Positions 40,871 through 49,257 of a stretch of DNA of 64,000 bases are shown here, in pieces; position 1 is the first letter of the stretch, and each line of letters starts with the position of its first letter. This stretch comes from an uncultured Bacteroidales bacterium (lineage in GTDB: Bacteria; Bacteroidota; Bacteroidia; Bacteroidales; P3). A model generated the notes under the pieces. It was not told where the DNA came from and ran no database searches. It was given only the letters and a program-made list of their open reading frames with translations. The stretch lies in NCBI GenBank assembly GCA_937884485.1, contig CALGCG010000128.1, positions 1 through 64,000 of the forward strand, read 5' to 3'. The position numbers were made by a program, and so were the translations under genes.

Positions 40871-43800
40871 GAGTAATTTCCAGCAAGTAATCAACCGCTA
40901 CCGTGAACAGTCCCATTCCGAAGCCGACAAAGGCAAACGTTTCGAACGTCTGATGCAGGCGATGCTCCACACCCTGCCTCCCTATTGCAACGAGTTACAG
41001 CAGGTGTGGCTTTGGAACGAGTTCCCATTTCGCCAAAGTATATCTCTCCACGACACCGGCATCGACCTCGTGGCACAGACCAACGAGGGCTCTTATTGGG
41101 CTATCCAATGCAAGTGCTACCGAGCCGATACCAAAATCGACAAAGGTGATACAGACACCTTTTTAACTTCTTCGGCCCGTGCCTTTACTGATGGCGACGG
41201 CAAGAAGCATTATTTCTCCTTCCGCCTGTGGGTCGACACCACTGAAGGTGGATTTACTTCTACGGCGGCCGAAAGCTTCAAAGGGCAGATGATTCCTGCT
41301 TCGGTGCTTCATCTAAACGAACTGGCCGAGATGCCTATTGATTGGGAAGAACTTGATCGCGGTATCAGCGGCACCAAAGCCATCACCCAACACAAGAAGG
41401 TGCTACCCCACCAGCAGGAAGCCATCGACAATGCCTTAAGTTATTTCAGCGACCATGACCGTGGCAAACTCATCATGGCATGCGGCACCGGCAAGACCTT
41501 CACCTCGTTGCGCATTGCCGAAGCCCTTGGTACGCAGGCTGCCAGCCTGCGAGAGACCAAGGTGTTGTTCCTCGTTCCCAGCATTGCCCTCCTCGGCCAA
41601 ACACTTCGTGAATGGAGTTTCGATGCATCGAAGCCTATCCGTCCCATGTGCATCTGCTCCGATAGCGAGGTAAGCCGCACTCACACCAAGGACGACGACA
41701 CCAACCAGATGACCGTCGAGGAGCTGGCCTTCCCCGCCTCCACCAGCGTTGAACAAATCAAACAGCAATATTTCGCACTCCAGCACGACAACCGCAAGGG
41801 CATGCTGGTGGTCTTTTCCACCTACCAGAGCATCGAGCGCATCGCCGCCACACAAACTGCCATCGGAGACGAGCTGACCTTCGACCTCATCATCTGCGAC
41901 GAGGCCCATCGCACCACCGGCGTCACACTCAAAGGCGATGACGAGAGTGCATTTGTGCGTGTACACGACAACGGTTTCATCCGAGGTCGCAAACGAATGT
42001 ATATGACCGCCACACCTCGCCTGTACAAAGCCGAGGACCAACAACGCGCCCGCGAACGCGAGGCCTACCTCTGCTCGATGGACGATGCAGAAATCTATGG
42101 TGACGAGTTCTACCGTCTGGGCTTCGGTGAGGCGGTGGACAAGAACCTCCTCTCCGACTACAAGGTACTTATCCTCAACGTGGAGCCTGGCGATGTCAGC
42201 ACCGAGGTGCAGGTGGCCCTCTCCGGCCTCGATGCCGCCGTGCAGAAGGAGGTGGACACCGACGATATGGCCAAGCTCATCGGCGTTATCAACGCCCTAA
42301 GCAAGCGCAGCCGCTACGACAACCGCCTTTTGCGCGAGATCGACCCGCAGCCGATGCACCGCGCCGTGGCTTTCTGTCAGAATATCAAGGTCAGCAAGGC
42401 CATCACCGCCGCCTTCAATGCCTGCGCCGAAAGCTATTACGAGAGCCTTACGCCCGCAGAGCGCGAGGGGCTGGTGCGCGTCGAAGCGCGCCACGTGGAC
42501 GGCAGCATGGGTGCCGCCCGTCGCGAAGAGCATCTCGGCTGGCTGAAGCGCACCCGCACCGACGGCCTCGACTGCCACCTGCTCTCCAATGTGCGCTGCC
42601 TGAGCGAGGGTGTAGATGTGCCGTCGCTGGATGCTGTGGTCTTCCTCGCCGCCAAGAACTCGCAGGTCGACGTGGTGCAGAGCGTGGGCCGTGTGATGCG
42701 ACGCGCCGAAGGCAAGAAGTATGGATATATCATCATCCCCATCGTGGTGCCGAGCGACGTGGACCCCGAGAAGGCCCTCGACGATAGCAAGACCTATGCC
42801 GTTGTGTGGGACATCCTCAACGCCCTGCGTGCCCACGACGACCGCTTCAACGCGATGGTCAACAAGATAGAGCTGAACCGCAAGCGCCCCGATGCCGTGC
42901 AGCTGGTACGCCCCGGCAGCCAATGGATTGGACAAGGCGGAGGAAAGACGGATGATGAGTCGGACGGCGACGGCCTCACCGCAGCCGAGCCAATGACAGC
43001 GTTGCAGGCACAGCTGGAGATGCGCTTCGAGCAATTGCAGAATGTCATTTTCGCCCGCATGGTGCAAAAGGTGGGCAGCAAACGCTACTGGGAGCAGTGG
43101 GCCAGCGACGTGGCCAAAATTGCCGAAAAGCATATTGCCCAGATAAACCAACTGATTGCAGAGGAACCGAAAGCCCGACGAGAATTTGACCGCTTCATCA
43201 AAGGTCTGCACAAGGACATCAACCCATCGGTCAGCGGGCCGCAGGCGGTGGAGATGCTGGCGCAGCATATCATCACCCAGCCGGTATTCGAAGCCTTGTT
43301 CGACAGCTACGCCTTTACCGCCAACAATCCTGTCAGCAAGGCGATGAGCAAGATTGTCACACTGCTGAACGAGAAGATTGACGAGGCTGACAGAAAGAGC
43401 CTTGACGCCTTCTACCGCAGCGTACGCAAACGTGCCGAGGGTATCGACAATGCAGAAGCTAAGCAGAAGATTGTGGTGGAACTCTACGACAAGTTCTTCA
43501 CTACAGCATTCCCAAAGGTGAAAGAGCAGTTGGGCATCGTCTATACTCCTGTCGAAGTGGTGGACTTCATCATCCACAGCGTGGAGCATGTGTTGCAGGA
43601 TCAGTTCGGTCGCTCGCTGAACGATCGTGGTGTGAAAATCATCGACCCCTTCACCGGCACAGGCACCTTCATCACGCGTCTACTGCAGAGCGGTATCATC
43701 CACGACTTGGAGTACAAATACAAGAACGAAATCTTTGCCAACGAGATCGTACTGTTGGCCTACTATATCGCCAGCGTCAACATCGAAAATGTCTACCACG

Positions 43801-45875
43801 ACCTCGTTACTGGGACGCAGGCTGGCAGCCTGCGGAATCCCGACGACACGTCGCAGGCTGGCAGCCTGCGTCCCAGCGTGTACAGCCCCTTCCCCGGCAT
43901 CTGCCTTACCGACACTTTCGAACTCGGCGAACAGATGTACGCCAAACAGAGCGGCCGCACCCGCCAGAAAGAGATAGCGGGCTTGGAGACCCCATTTGTG
44001 GAAAACAGCAAGCGCGTGCAGAAACAGTTGGACAGCCCGATAACCGTAATCATTGGCAACCCGCCGTATTCTATTGGTCAAAAGAGCGCTAACGACAATG
44101 CGCAAAACCAACACTATCCATTATTGGAAGATATTGTCCAAAAGAAATATGTTGAGGGAAGCTCTGCCAGTTTAAATAAATTCGCCTATGACTCATATGT
44201 AAAAGCATTCCGATGGGCGACGGATAGAATTACTGAAAATCATGGAATAGTTGCGTTTATAACCAATTCAGGATGGATTGAAAGCAATGCTGCTGATGTT
44301 TTTAGAAAGTGTATTGAAAAAGAGTTTAGCGATATATATGTTATAAATTTACGAGGTGCTATTAGATCCAATATGGGAAACAAAGAAGGACTTAAACGAG
44401 AAGGAGGAAATGTATTTGGAATCCTGACAGGTGTCGCCATAACAATCCTTGTAAAAAAAGAAAAGAATACTTCTAAAACGGCTAATATACACTACTTTAA
44501 TATAGATGACTATCTTGAACGACAAGAAAAATTGAATTATCTAAAGATAAAGAAATCTATTTCATCGTTGATGTTTACAACAATTAGTCCCAACGAACAC
44601 GGAGATTGGATTAATCACCGTAAAATGTCTTTTTTAAATTATATTCCCCTATCTCCTATGAAAAAAGGCAATGAGAATGAAAAATCATTTTTCTTGCAGC
44701 AGGTTATTGGAGTCTCAACAAATCGTGATGTATGGGTTTATAACTTTAGCTCCAATAGTTTGTTGCATAATATGCATGAAATGATTGACAACTACAACGA
44801 ACAGCGCATAATGTTATCAAAGGGGGAAATAAACACGGTGACGAATGATGAGTCTAAAATTAGTTGGAGTGTTAACCTAATCAAAGATGTAACAAACAAC
44901 AAACCTATTTTACTGCAAGAAGATTATGCTATAGTTTGTGATTATCGACCATTTACAAAACAATTATTGTACTATACCCGCGATGTAATTGAACGTCCCG
45001 GACAATGGCGAACCATATTCCCTAGTCTCACTTATACAAATATAGTAATTTGTATAACAGGAGTTGGAAGTGTTGATTTTCATTGTTTAATTTCAGATAG
45101 TATTGCAGACTTATGCTTTGTAAAACAAGGGAATGGAGGAGCCCAATGCTTTCCCCTCTACTGGTACGAAGAGCGCAAGGCATCGCAGGCATCGCTGTTT
45201 GATGATGGCAAGGACAAATATATACGGCACGATGCCATCACGGACTTTATCCTCAAGCGGGCACAGGGACAGTATGGGCCTAAGGTGACGAAGGAGGACA
45301 TCTTCTACTATGTCTACGGCTTCCTGCACTATCCGACCTACCGCGAGACCTTTGCCAACGACCTGAAGATGATGCTGCCGCGACTGCCGCTGGTGGAGAA
45401 GGCCGAGGACTTCTGGGCCTTCAGCCGCGCCGGGCGCGAGCTGGCCGACCTGCACCTGAACTACGAGCAGGTACCAGCCACGAAAGAGGTGGTGGTGGAC
45501 TGGCACAATATGCTGCCAGGCGTCGCCGACACCGACACGCCAGAGAAGCTCTACCGCGTGGTGCAGATGAAGTTTGGCAGGAATGGGAAAGACAAGGACA
45601 AGAGCGTCATCGAGTACAACCCCTACATTACCCTGCGCAATATACCCCTGCGGGCCTACGACTACGTGGTGAACGGCAAGAGTGCCATCGAATGGATTAT
45701 GGAGCGCTACTGCGACAAGGTGGACAAAAAAAGCGGCATCCGCAACGACGCCAACCAGTGGGGCATCGAGCACGGCAACCCCAAATACCCGTTAGACCTA
45801 TTGCAGAGCATCATCACCCTCAGCCTCCGCACCCTCGACATTGTGGACGGATTGCCGAAGATGTCGTTTGAGTGA
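40869..45875 (+). CDS. Type ISP-like restriction-modification enzyme (nuclease-helicase-methyltransferase)
   Basis: The single 1668-residue chain combines four parts. An Mrr-like nuclease (1-110) has Asp66 (GIDLVAQ) and the QxK pair Gln80/Lys82 (WAIQCKCY). A superfamily 2 helicase has Walker A MACGTGKT (203-210), DEAH (344-347) and VQSVGRVMRR. An N6-adenine methyltransferase has DPFTGTGTF (926-934) and NPPY (1064-1067). A C-terminal target-recognition region follows. The order and length match type ISP enzymes such as LlaGI. DNA from about 44070 to 45150 is much more AT-rich than the rest. Repeats encode LGTQAASLRE (near 218-227) and two QAGSLR units (about 983-1000). The start at 40869 excludes 32 residues read from the structured leader. 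Confidence 0.88.
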   Translation: MSNFQQVINRYREQSHSEADKGKRFERLMQAMLHTLPPYCNELQQVWLWNEFPFRQSISLHDTGIDLVAQTNEGSYWAIQCKCYRADTKIDKGDTDTFLTSSARAFTDGDGKKHYFSFRLWVDTTEGGFTSTAAESFKGQMIPASVLHLNELAEMPIDWEELDRGISGTKAITQHKKVLPHQQEAIDNALSYFSDHDRGKLIMACGTGKTFTSLRIAEALGTQAASLRETKVLFLVPSIALLGQTLREWSFDASKPIRPMCICSDSEVSRTHTKDDDTNQMTVEELAFPASTSVEQIKQQYFALQHDNRKGMLVVFSTYQSIERIAATQTAIGDELTFDLIICDEAHRTTGVTLKGDDESAFVRVHDNGFIRGRKRMYMTATPRLYKAEDQQRAREREAYLCSMDDAEIYGDEFYRLGFGEAVDKNLLSDYKVLILNVEPGDVSTEVQVALSGLDAAVQKEVDTDDMAKLIGVINALSKRSRYDNRLLREIDPQPMHRAVAFCQNIKVSKAITAAFNACAESYYESLTPAEREGLVRVEARHVDGSMGAARREEHLGWLKRTRTDGLDCHLLSNVRCLSEGVDVPSLDAVVFLAAKNSQVDVVQSVGRVMRRAEGKKYGYIIIPIVVPSDVDPEKALDDSKTYAVVWDILNALRAHDDRFNAMVNKIELNRKRPDAVQLVRPGSQWIGQGGGKTDDESDGDGLTAAEPMTALQAQLEMRFEQLQNVIFARMVQKVGSKRYWEQWASDVAKIAEKHIAQINQLIAEEPKARREFDRFIKGLHKDINPSVSGPQAVEMLAQHIITQPVFEALFDSYAFTANNPVSKAMSKIVTLLNEKIDEADRKSLDAFYRSVRKRAEGIDNAEAKQKIVVELYDKFFTTAFPKVKEQLGIVYTPVEVVDFIIHSVEHVLQDQFGRSLNDRGVKIIDPFTGTGTFITRLLQSGIIHDLEYKYKNEIFANEIVLLAYYIASVNIENVYHDLVTGTQAGSLRNPDDTSQAGSLRPSVYSPFPGICLTDTFELGEQMYAKQSGRTRQKEIAGLETPFVENSKRVQKQLDSPITVIIGNPPYSIGQKSANDNAQNQHYPLLEDIVQKKYVEGSSASLNKFAYDSYVKAFRWATDRITENHGIVAFITNSGWIESNAADVFRKCIEKEFSDIYVINLRGAIRSNMGNKEGLKREGGNVFGILTGVAITILVKKEKNTSKTANIHYFNIDDYLERQEKLNYLKIKKSISSLMFTTISPNEHGDWINHRKMSFLNYIPLSPMKKGNENEKSFFLQQVIGVSTNRDVWVYNFSSNSLLHNMHEMIDNYNEQRIMLSKGEINTVTNDESKISWSVNLIKDVTNNKPILLQEDYAIVCDYRPFTKQLLYYTRDVIERPGQWRTIFPSLTYTNIVICITGVGSVDFHCLISDSIADLCFVKQGNGGAQCFPLYWYEERKASQASLFDDGKDKYIRHDAITDFILKRAQGQYGPKVTKEDIFYYVYGFLHYPTYRETFANDLKMMLPRLPLVEKAEDFWAFSRAGRELADLHLNYEQVPATKEVVVDWHNMLPGVADTDTPEKLYRVVQMKFGRNGKDKDKSVIEYNPYITLRNIPLRAYDYVVNGKSAIEWIMERYCDKVDKKSGIRNDANQWGIEHGNPKYPLDLLQSIITLSLRTLDIVDGLPKMSFE
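41529..41553. repeat. Family B palindrome in frame in the R-M gene
   Basis: TACGCAGGCTGCCAGCCTGC is a palindrome read as TQAASL just after the Walker A region of the helicase. Confidence 0.75.
43811..43875. repeat. Paired family B palindromes in frame in the R-M gene
   Basis: Two copies of CGCAGGCTGGCAGCCTGCG, spaced by 16 bases, are themselves flanked by TGGGA and TCCCA, forming a larger composite palindrome. They are read as TQAGSLRNPDDTSQAGSLRP between methyltransferase motif I and NPPY. Confidence 0.85.
44070..45150 (+). other. AT-rich, compositionally foreign segment of the R-M gene
   Basis: Beginning just after NPPY and ending near the ALYWYEERK-like block (FPLYWYEERKASQAS), codons switch from GC-ending to AT-ending and the sequence becomes visibly AT-rich, then switches back. 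The reading frame is unbroken. The segment covers the end of the methyltransferase and the probable target-recognition domain. Confidence 0.8.
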
Positions 45876-45951
45876 CCCGTCAACGGAGGAGCACTGCAGT
45901 TACCATAGTCTCACCATGGACCGAGGTAAAGTTTGAGTAAACTTTGAGTAA

Positions 45952-45992
45952 AGGGGGCGTAAAACCTATAGGGTTCTGCACCCCCTCTTTTT
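45952..45992 (+). terminator. Terminator of the R-M gene
   Basis: AGGGGG and CCCCCT pair, with inner AACC/GGTT, followed by CTTTTTG. Confidence 0.8.
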
Positions 45993-46067
45993 GTTTGCAC
46001 GGGCGGTGGCAGGCAAAATGTGAAACAATCACCGCATTATGTGCATGTCTATGTGCGGAAAATTGTG

Positions 46068-46075
46068 TATTTTTG
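46068..46075 (+). promoter_or_regulatory. -7 element of the DUF362 gene
   Basis: TATTTTTG followed by CAGC, about 110 bases before the start codon. Confidence 0.55.
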
Positions 46076-46133
46076 CAGCGGTTTGTATATGGTAATTTAT
46101 AGTATAACTATTTAATAATTAGAACATAAACCA

Positions 46134-46173
46134 ACACACTGACGCATTAACGCAATAACACACTAACGCATTA
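46134..46173. repeat. Two 16-bp units in the DUF362 leader
   Basis: ACACACTGACGCATTA (46134-46149) and ACACACTAACGCATTA (46158-46173) differ by one base. The core CACTAACGCA also occurs at 37830 and 47776. Confidence 0.65.
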
Positions 46174-46185
46174 TATTGTATTGAT

Positions 46186-47211
46186 ATGAAGAAAGTATTT
46201 ATGCTTATGGCGGCCGCCGCGATGATGATGGTCGGCTGCAAACAGAACAACAACCAGCCCGTCGAGGCTCAGGAACCCGTCCAGGAGGGTGCCGCCGTCT
46301 ACATGACCCGCGACATCAGCCCCGAGGCCCTCGTCAAAATCTACGAAGCCCTGGGCGTGAAGGCCGAAGGCCGCGTGGCCGTCAAGATCTCCACCGGCGA
46401 AGGCTCCAACCCCAACTACCTGAAGCCCGAGCTTATCCGCCTGCTCGTCGACACCGTGCACGGCACCATCGTGGAGTGCAACACCGCCTACGGCAACGCC
46501 CCCGAGGACAAGAAGGACGAGCGCACCACCTCCGCCAACCACTGGAAAATCATTGAGCGCCACGGCTTCATCCCCATGTTCAAGGTCGACATTATGGACG
46601 AAGAGGGCGAGATCCGCATCCCCGTCAAGGACAGCACCCACATCAAGTACGACATCGTGGGCAGCCACATCGACAACTACGACTTCATGATTGCCCTCAA
46701 CCACTTCAAGGGTCACCCCATGGGTGGCTACGGCGGAGCCCTGAAGAACCTCTCCATCGGCTGCGCCAGCGCCAACGGCAAGGCCTACATCCACTCCAGC
46801 GGCAAGATGGAGAAACTCGACATCGCCAAGCTCTGGACGCCCGAATTCATCGGCGACCAGGACGGCTTCCTCGAGAGCATGGCCGCCGCCGCACAGGCTG
46901 TGGTCAACCACTTCAACGGCAAGAAGGGCATCATCTACATCAGCGTGATGAACAACATGAGCATCGACTGCGACTGCGTGGACCATCCCACCCCCGTCAA
47001 GCTGCAGGACTACGGCATCCTGGCCTCCACCGACCCCGTGGCCCTCGACCAGGCCTGCGTCGACATCATCAACAACATGGAAGTCACGCCCGACAACGAC
47101 CCCACCACCCTCACCGAGCGCATCGACAAGCAGCACGGCATCCACACCATCGAGCATGCCGAGAAAATCGGCCTCGGCACCCGCAAGTATCACATTGTCA
47201 GCATCGACTAA
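46186..47211 (+). CDS. DUF362 domain lipoprotein
   Basis: The 341-residue protein has a lipobox (MMMVGC, Cys18) and the DUF362 domain, with VAVKISTGEGSNPNYLKPEL, NHFKGHPMGGYGGALKNLSIG and GILASTDPVALDQACVD. Many DUF362 proteins also carry 4Fe-4S ferredoxin motifs; I see none here. The function is not established. A flavodoxin-like lipoprotein follows 3 bases downstream, suggesting a redox role. Confidence 0.87.
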   Translation: MKKVFMLMAAAAMMMVGCKQNNNQPVEAQEPVQEGAAVYMTRDISPEALVKIYEALGVKAEGRVAVKISTGEGSNPNYLKPELIRLLVDTVHGTIVECNTAYGNAPEDKKDERTTSANHWKIIERHGFIPMFKVDIMDEEGEIRIPVKDSTHIKYDIVGSHIDNYDFMIALNHFKGHPMGGYGGALKNLSIGCASANGKAYIHSSGKMEKLDIAKLWTPEFIGDQDGFLESMAAAAQAVVNHFNGKKGIIYISVMNNMSIDCDCVDHPTPVKLQDYGILASTDPVALDQACVDIINNMEVTPDNDPTTLTERIDKQHGIHTIEHAEKIGLGTRKYHIVSID

Positions 47212-47214
47212 AAG

Positions 47215-47730
47215 ATGAAACACATCGTAACAACACTCTGCGCAATGGTGCTGCTCTTCAGCACCACCGCCTGTGCGCAGAACAAAAAGGAGAATAAAGA
47301 AATGAAGAAGACGCTTGTGGCCTACTTCTCGGCCACCGGAACCACCAAGGCCGCCGCCCAACAGCTGGCCAAAGAGATGAACGCCGACCTCTTCGAGATT
47401 ACCCCCGAAGTACCCTACACTTCGGCCGACCTCGACTGGCGCGACAAGCAGAGCCGCTCCACCAAGGAGATGCAGGACAAGACCTCGCGTCCGGCCATCA
47501 AGGGCACATGCCCCAACATCGCCGACTACGACACCGTATGGATTGGATTCCCCATCTGGTGGTACACAGCCCCCACCATCGTCAACACCTTCATCGAAGC
47601 CCACGACCTGAGTGGCAAGACGCTCTGTGTATTCGCCACCAGCGGCGGCAGCGGCGTGTCGGGCTCGGCCAAAGACCTCAAAAACGCCTATCCGCAATAC
47701 CAATGGGGTGAAAGCAGACTGATGAACTGA
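47215..47730 (+). CDS. Flavodoxin-like lipoprotein, short C-terminus
   Basis: The 171-residue protein has a lipoprotein signal (STTAC, Cys20), the flavodoxin FMN loop YFSATGTTKAAAQQLA, WIGFPIWWYTAPTIVNTFIE and FATSGGSGVSGSAKDL. It ends at WGESRLMN, where related proteins generally continue for a dozen or more residues, so it may be slightly truncated. It is cotranscribed with the DUF362 lipoprotein. Confidence 0.85.
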   Translation: MKHIVTTLCAMVLLFSTTACAQNKKENKEMKKTLVAYFSATGTTKAAAQQLAKEMNADLFEITPEVPYTSADLDWRDKQSRSTKEMQDKTSRPAIKGTCPNIADYDTVWIGFPIWWYTAPTIVNTFIEAHDLSGKTLCVFATSGGSGVSGSAKDLKNAYPQYQWGESRLMN

Positions 47731-47750
47731 ACCGCATAGCCCTGCGGGCA

Positions 47751-47826
47751 GAAATCTCGTAAATCCAGTAAATGTCACTAACGCAGCACATGCGAAGTGA
47801 ATAATTTACAAGATTTACGAGATTTC
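47751..47826. repeat. Long inverted repeat between convergent genes
   Basis: GAAATCTCGTAAATC (47751-47765) is perfectly complementary to GATTTACGAGATTTC (47812-47826), and inner blocks GTAAAT/ATTTAC and TCACT/AGTGA extend the pairing. It has no T-run but sits between convergent genes, where it could end both transcripts. Confidence 0.75.
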
Positions 47827-47860
47827 GCGTTGCCAAAGGCAAACAAGAGACTTGGACATG

Positions 47861-48673
47861 CTACTCCCGCAGGGCACTGGGCGAGGCGCCAAGGTGCTTC
47901 TGCACGTAGCGAACGAAGTAGTTGGTGGAGGAAAATCCGTAGAAGTCTGATATGTCGTCGATGGTGAGGGCGCGGTTGCGCAGGGTGCGGCTGATGTCGA
48001 GGGCCGTGTAGCGGGTAATCCAGTACATGGCCGATTGGCCGCTCACCTCACGGCAGACCTCGCTGAGGTACTTCGGCGTGACGCACAGCGCGTCGGCATA
48101 CCAGGCCACATCGCGGTGCTGCACAAACTCGCTACGGTCCAGCAGCGACATAAACTGCTGCATCAGCAGCGCCTGCTGGTTGCTCACATGCCGCTCGCCG
48201 TAGAGTTCCACATGGAAGTCGAAGAAGTCAATAATCATGCACTGCACGGCGTTGAGCATCGCGTCACGGTGGAAGTTGTGCTGCGGCAGGGCCAGGCGGT
48301 GCCGTATGTAGTCGAAGTTCAGCGCACAGACCTCCTGCTGCTGCGCGGTAAGGTGCATCACCGGGTCCTCAAATAGCGCCAGGTGTCCCCGCATACCATA
48401 GTTGCTCTGCGGCGTGGCCACCTCGGTGAAGGGGGCGGAGACATAGATGACCTCGATGCGGAAGTCCTCGCTCGGTGCGTAGTCGTGCAGCAGGAGCGAC
48501 TGCTGCGGTATGATGAGGCAGTCGCCCGCCACCACTCTGTGCTCTCGCGCCCCGAGGCGGAAGGTGCAGCTGCCCGCCTGGCACAGCGCGTGGGTGATGT
48601 AGCCCTGCTGCTGCATGGCTGCCGTCTGGTCAAGACTTGTGGCAATGATGATATCTTCGTTCAACGTACTCAT
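47861..48673 (-). CDS. AraC family transcriptional regulator
   Basis: The 270-residue protein has an N-terminal cupin-like sensing domain (FRLGAREHRVVAGDCLIIPQ) and a C-terminal double helix-turn-helix (YADALCVTPKYLSEVCREVS and IDDISDFYGFSSTNYFVRYV). The ATG at 48673 starts MSTLNEDI; a longer frame is rejected. It is divergent from the cupin relic and FMN reductase genes, so its likely targets are the adjacent redox genes. Confidence 0.87.
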   Translation of the reverse strand: MSTLNEDIIIATSLDQTAAMQQQGYITHALCQAGSCTFRLGAREHRVVAGDCLIIPQQSLLLHDYAPSEDFRIEVIYVSAPFTEVATPQSNYGMRGHLALFEDPVMHLTAQQQEVCALNFDYIRHRLALPQHNFHRDAMLNAVQCMIIDFFDFHVELYGERHVSNQQALLMQQFMSLLDRSEFVQHRDVAWYADALCVTPKYLSEVCREVSGQSAMYWITRYTALDISRTLRNRALTIDDISDFYGFSSTNYFVRYVQKHLGASPSALRE

Positions 48674-48777
48674 AACTGACAGATAACGCGGAAATAACCC
48701 ATTTATTGTGTCATTCCATGCGCGATTTGTGCACAACAAACGGCATTCTGTATTTGGTCAGTTTGACGAAAATGATG

Positions 48778-48785
48778 TATTTTTG
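48778..48785 (+). promoter_or_regulatory. -7 element before the cupin relic
   Basis: TATTTTTG followed by C, 38 bases before the relic's first ATG. The promoter appears intact although the gene is not. Confidence 0.5.
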
Positions 48786-48823
48786 CAATCGGAAGCAACA
48801 ATAGTCCAACGGGACTTTGAACA

Positions 48824-49161
48824 ATGAATATTAATATTTTATACGCCTGCTGCCGCAACAACTGGCACATACATCACCACGCCGTCCAGGTGCTGGTCTG
48901 CGTCAGCGGCCGCGGATGGTATCAGGAATGGGGCAAAGGAGCCGTGGAGCTGACGCCCGGCATGGTGGTCACCGTCCCCACCGACACCAAGCACTGGCAC
49001 GGCGCCGCCGCGCCTACCAAAGCCACATCCAAACGCCACACTTCAAAAAATATAAAGATGGCACCGCCAAGATGGTGCGCAGCCTGAAACTCATCGATGT
49101 CAACCCGCTGGTGCCGCTGACGACAAAACAATATAGTGAGCAACGCCAACTTGCGCCATAA
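48824..49161 (+). pseudogene. Cupin relic fused to the tail of a quinol monooxygenase-like gene
   Basis: The first frame (48824-49087) encodes the metal-binding core of a small cupin (NWHIHHHAVQVLVCVSGRGW, GAVELTPGMVVTVP, KHWHGAA), then turns to nonsense. From about 49010 another frame encodes AYQSHIQTPHFKKYKDGTA and KMVRSLKLIDVNPLVP, which look like the C-terminus of an antibiotic-biosynthesis/quinol monooxygenase domain. Two genes appear to have been joined by a deletion at about 49005-49014. Bases 48935-48961 match the left relic at 40342-40369. Confidence 0.6.
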
Positions 49162-49190
49162 AGGTCAATTGTTGTTTCTGATTTTTTTCG

Positions 49191-49198
49191 TAAATTTG
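49191..49198 (+). promoter_or_regulatory. -7 element of the FMN reductase gene
   Basis: TAAATTTG followed by C, about 60 bases before the start codon at 49258. Confidence 0.55.
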
Positions 49199-49257
49199 CA
49201 GTCGGAAACATAATGTTCCGCAGCAGTTTAAACGATTAAATAACAAGGCCAAAGACA

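Larger units (their letters stand above)
45876..46185. other. Intergenic region between R-M and DUF362 genes
   Basis: It holds a direct repeat of TTTGAGTAAA, the R-M terminator, the DUF362 -7 element and two 16-bp units in the leader. I see no gene in it. Confidence 0.7.
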
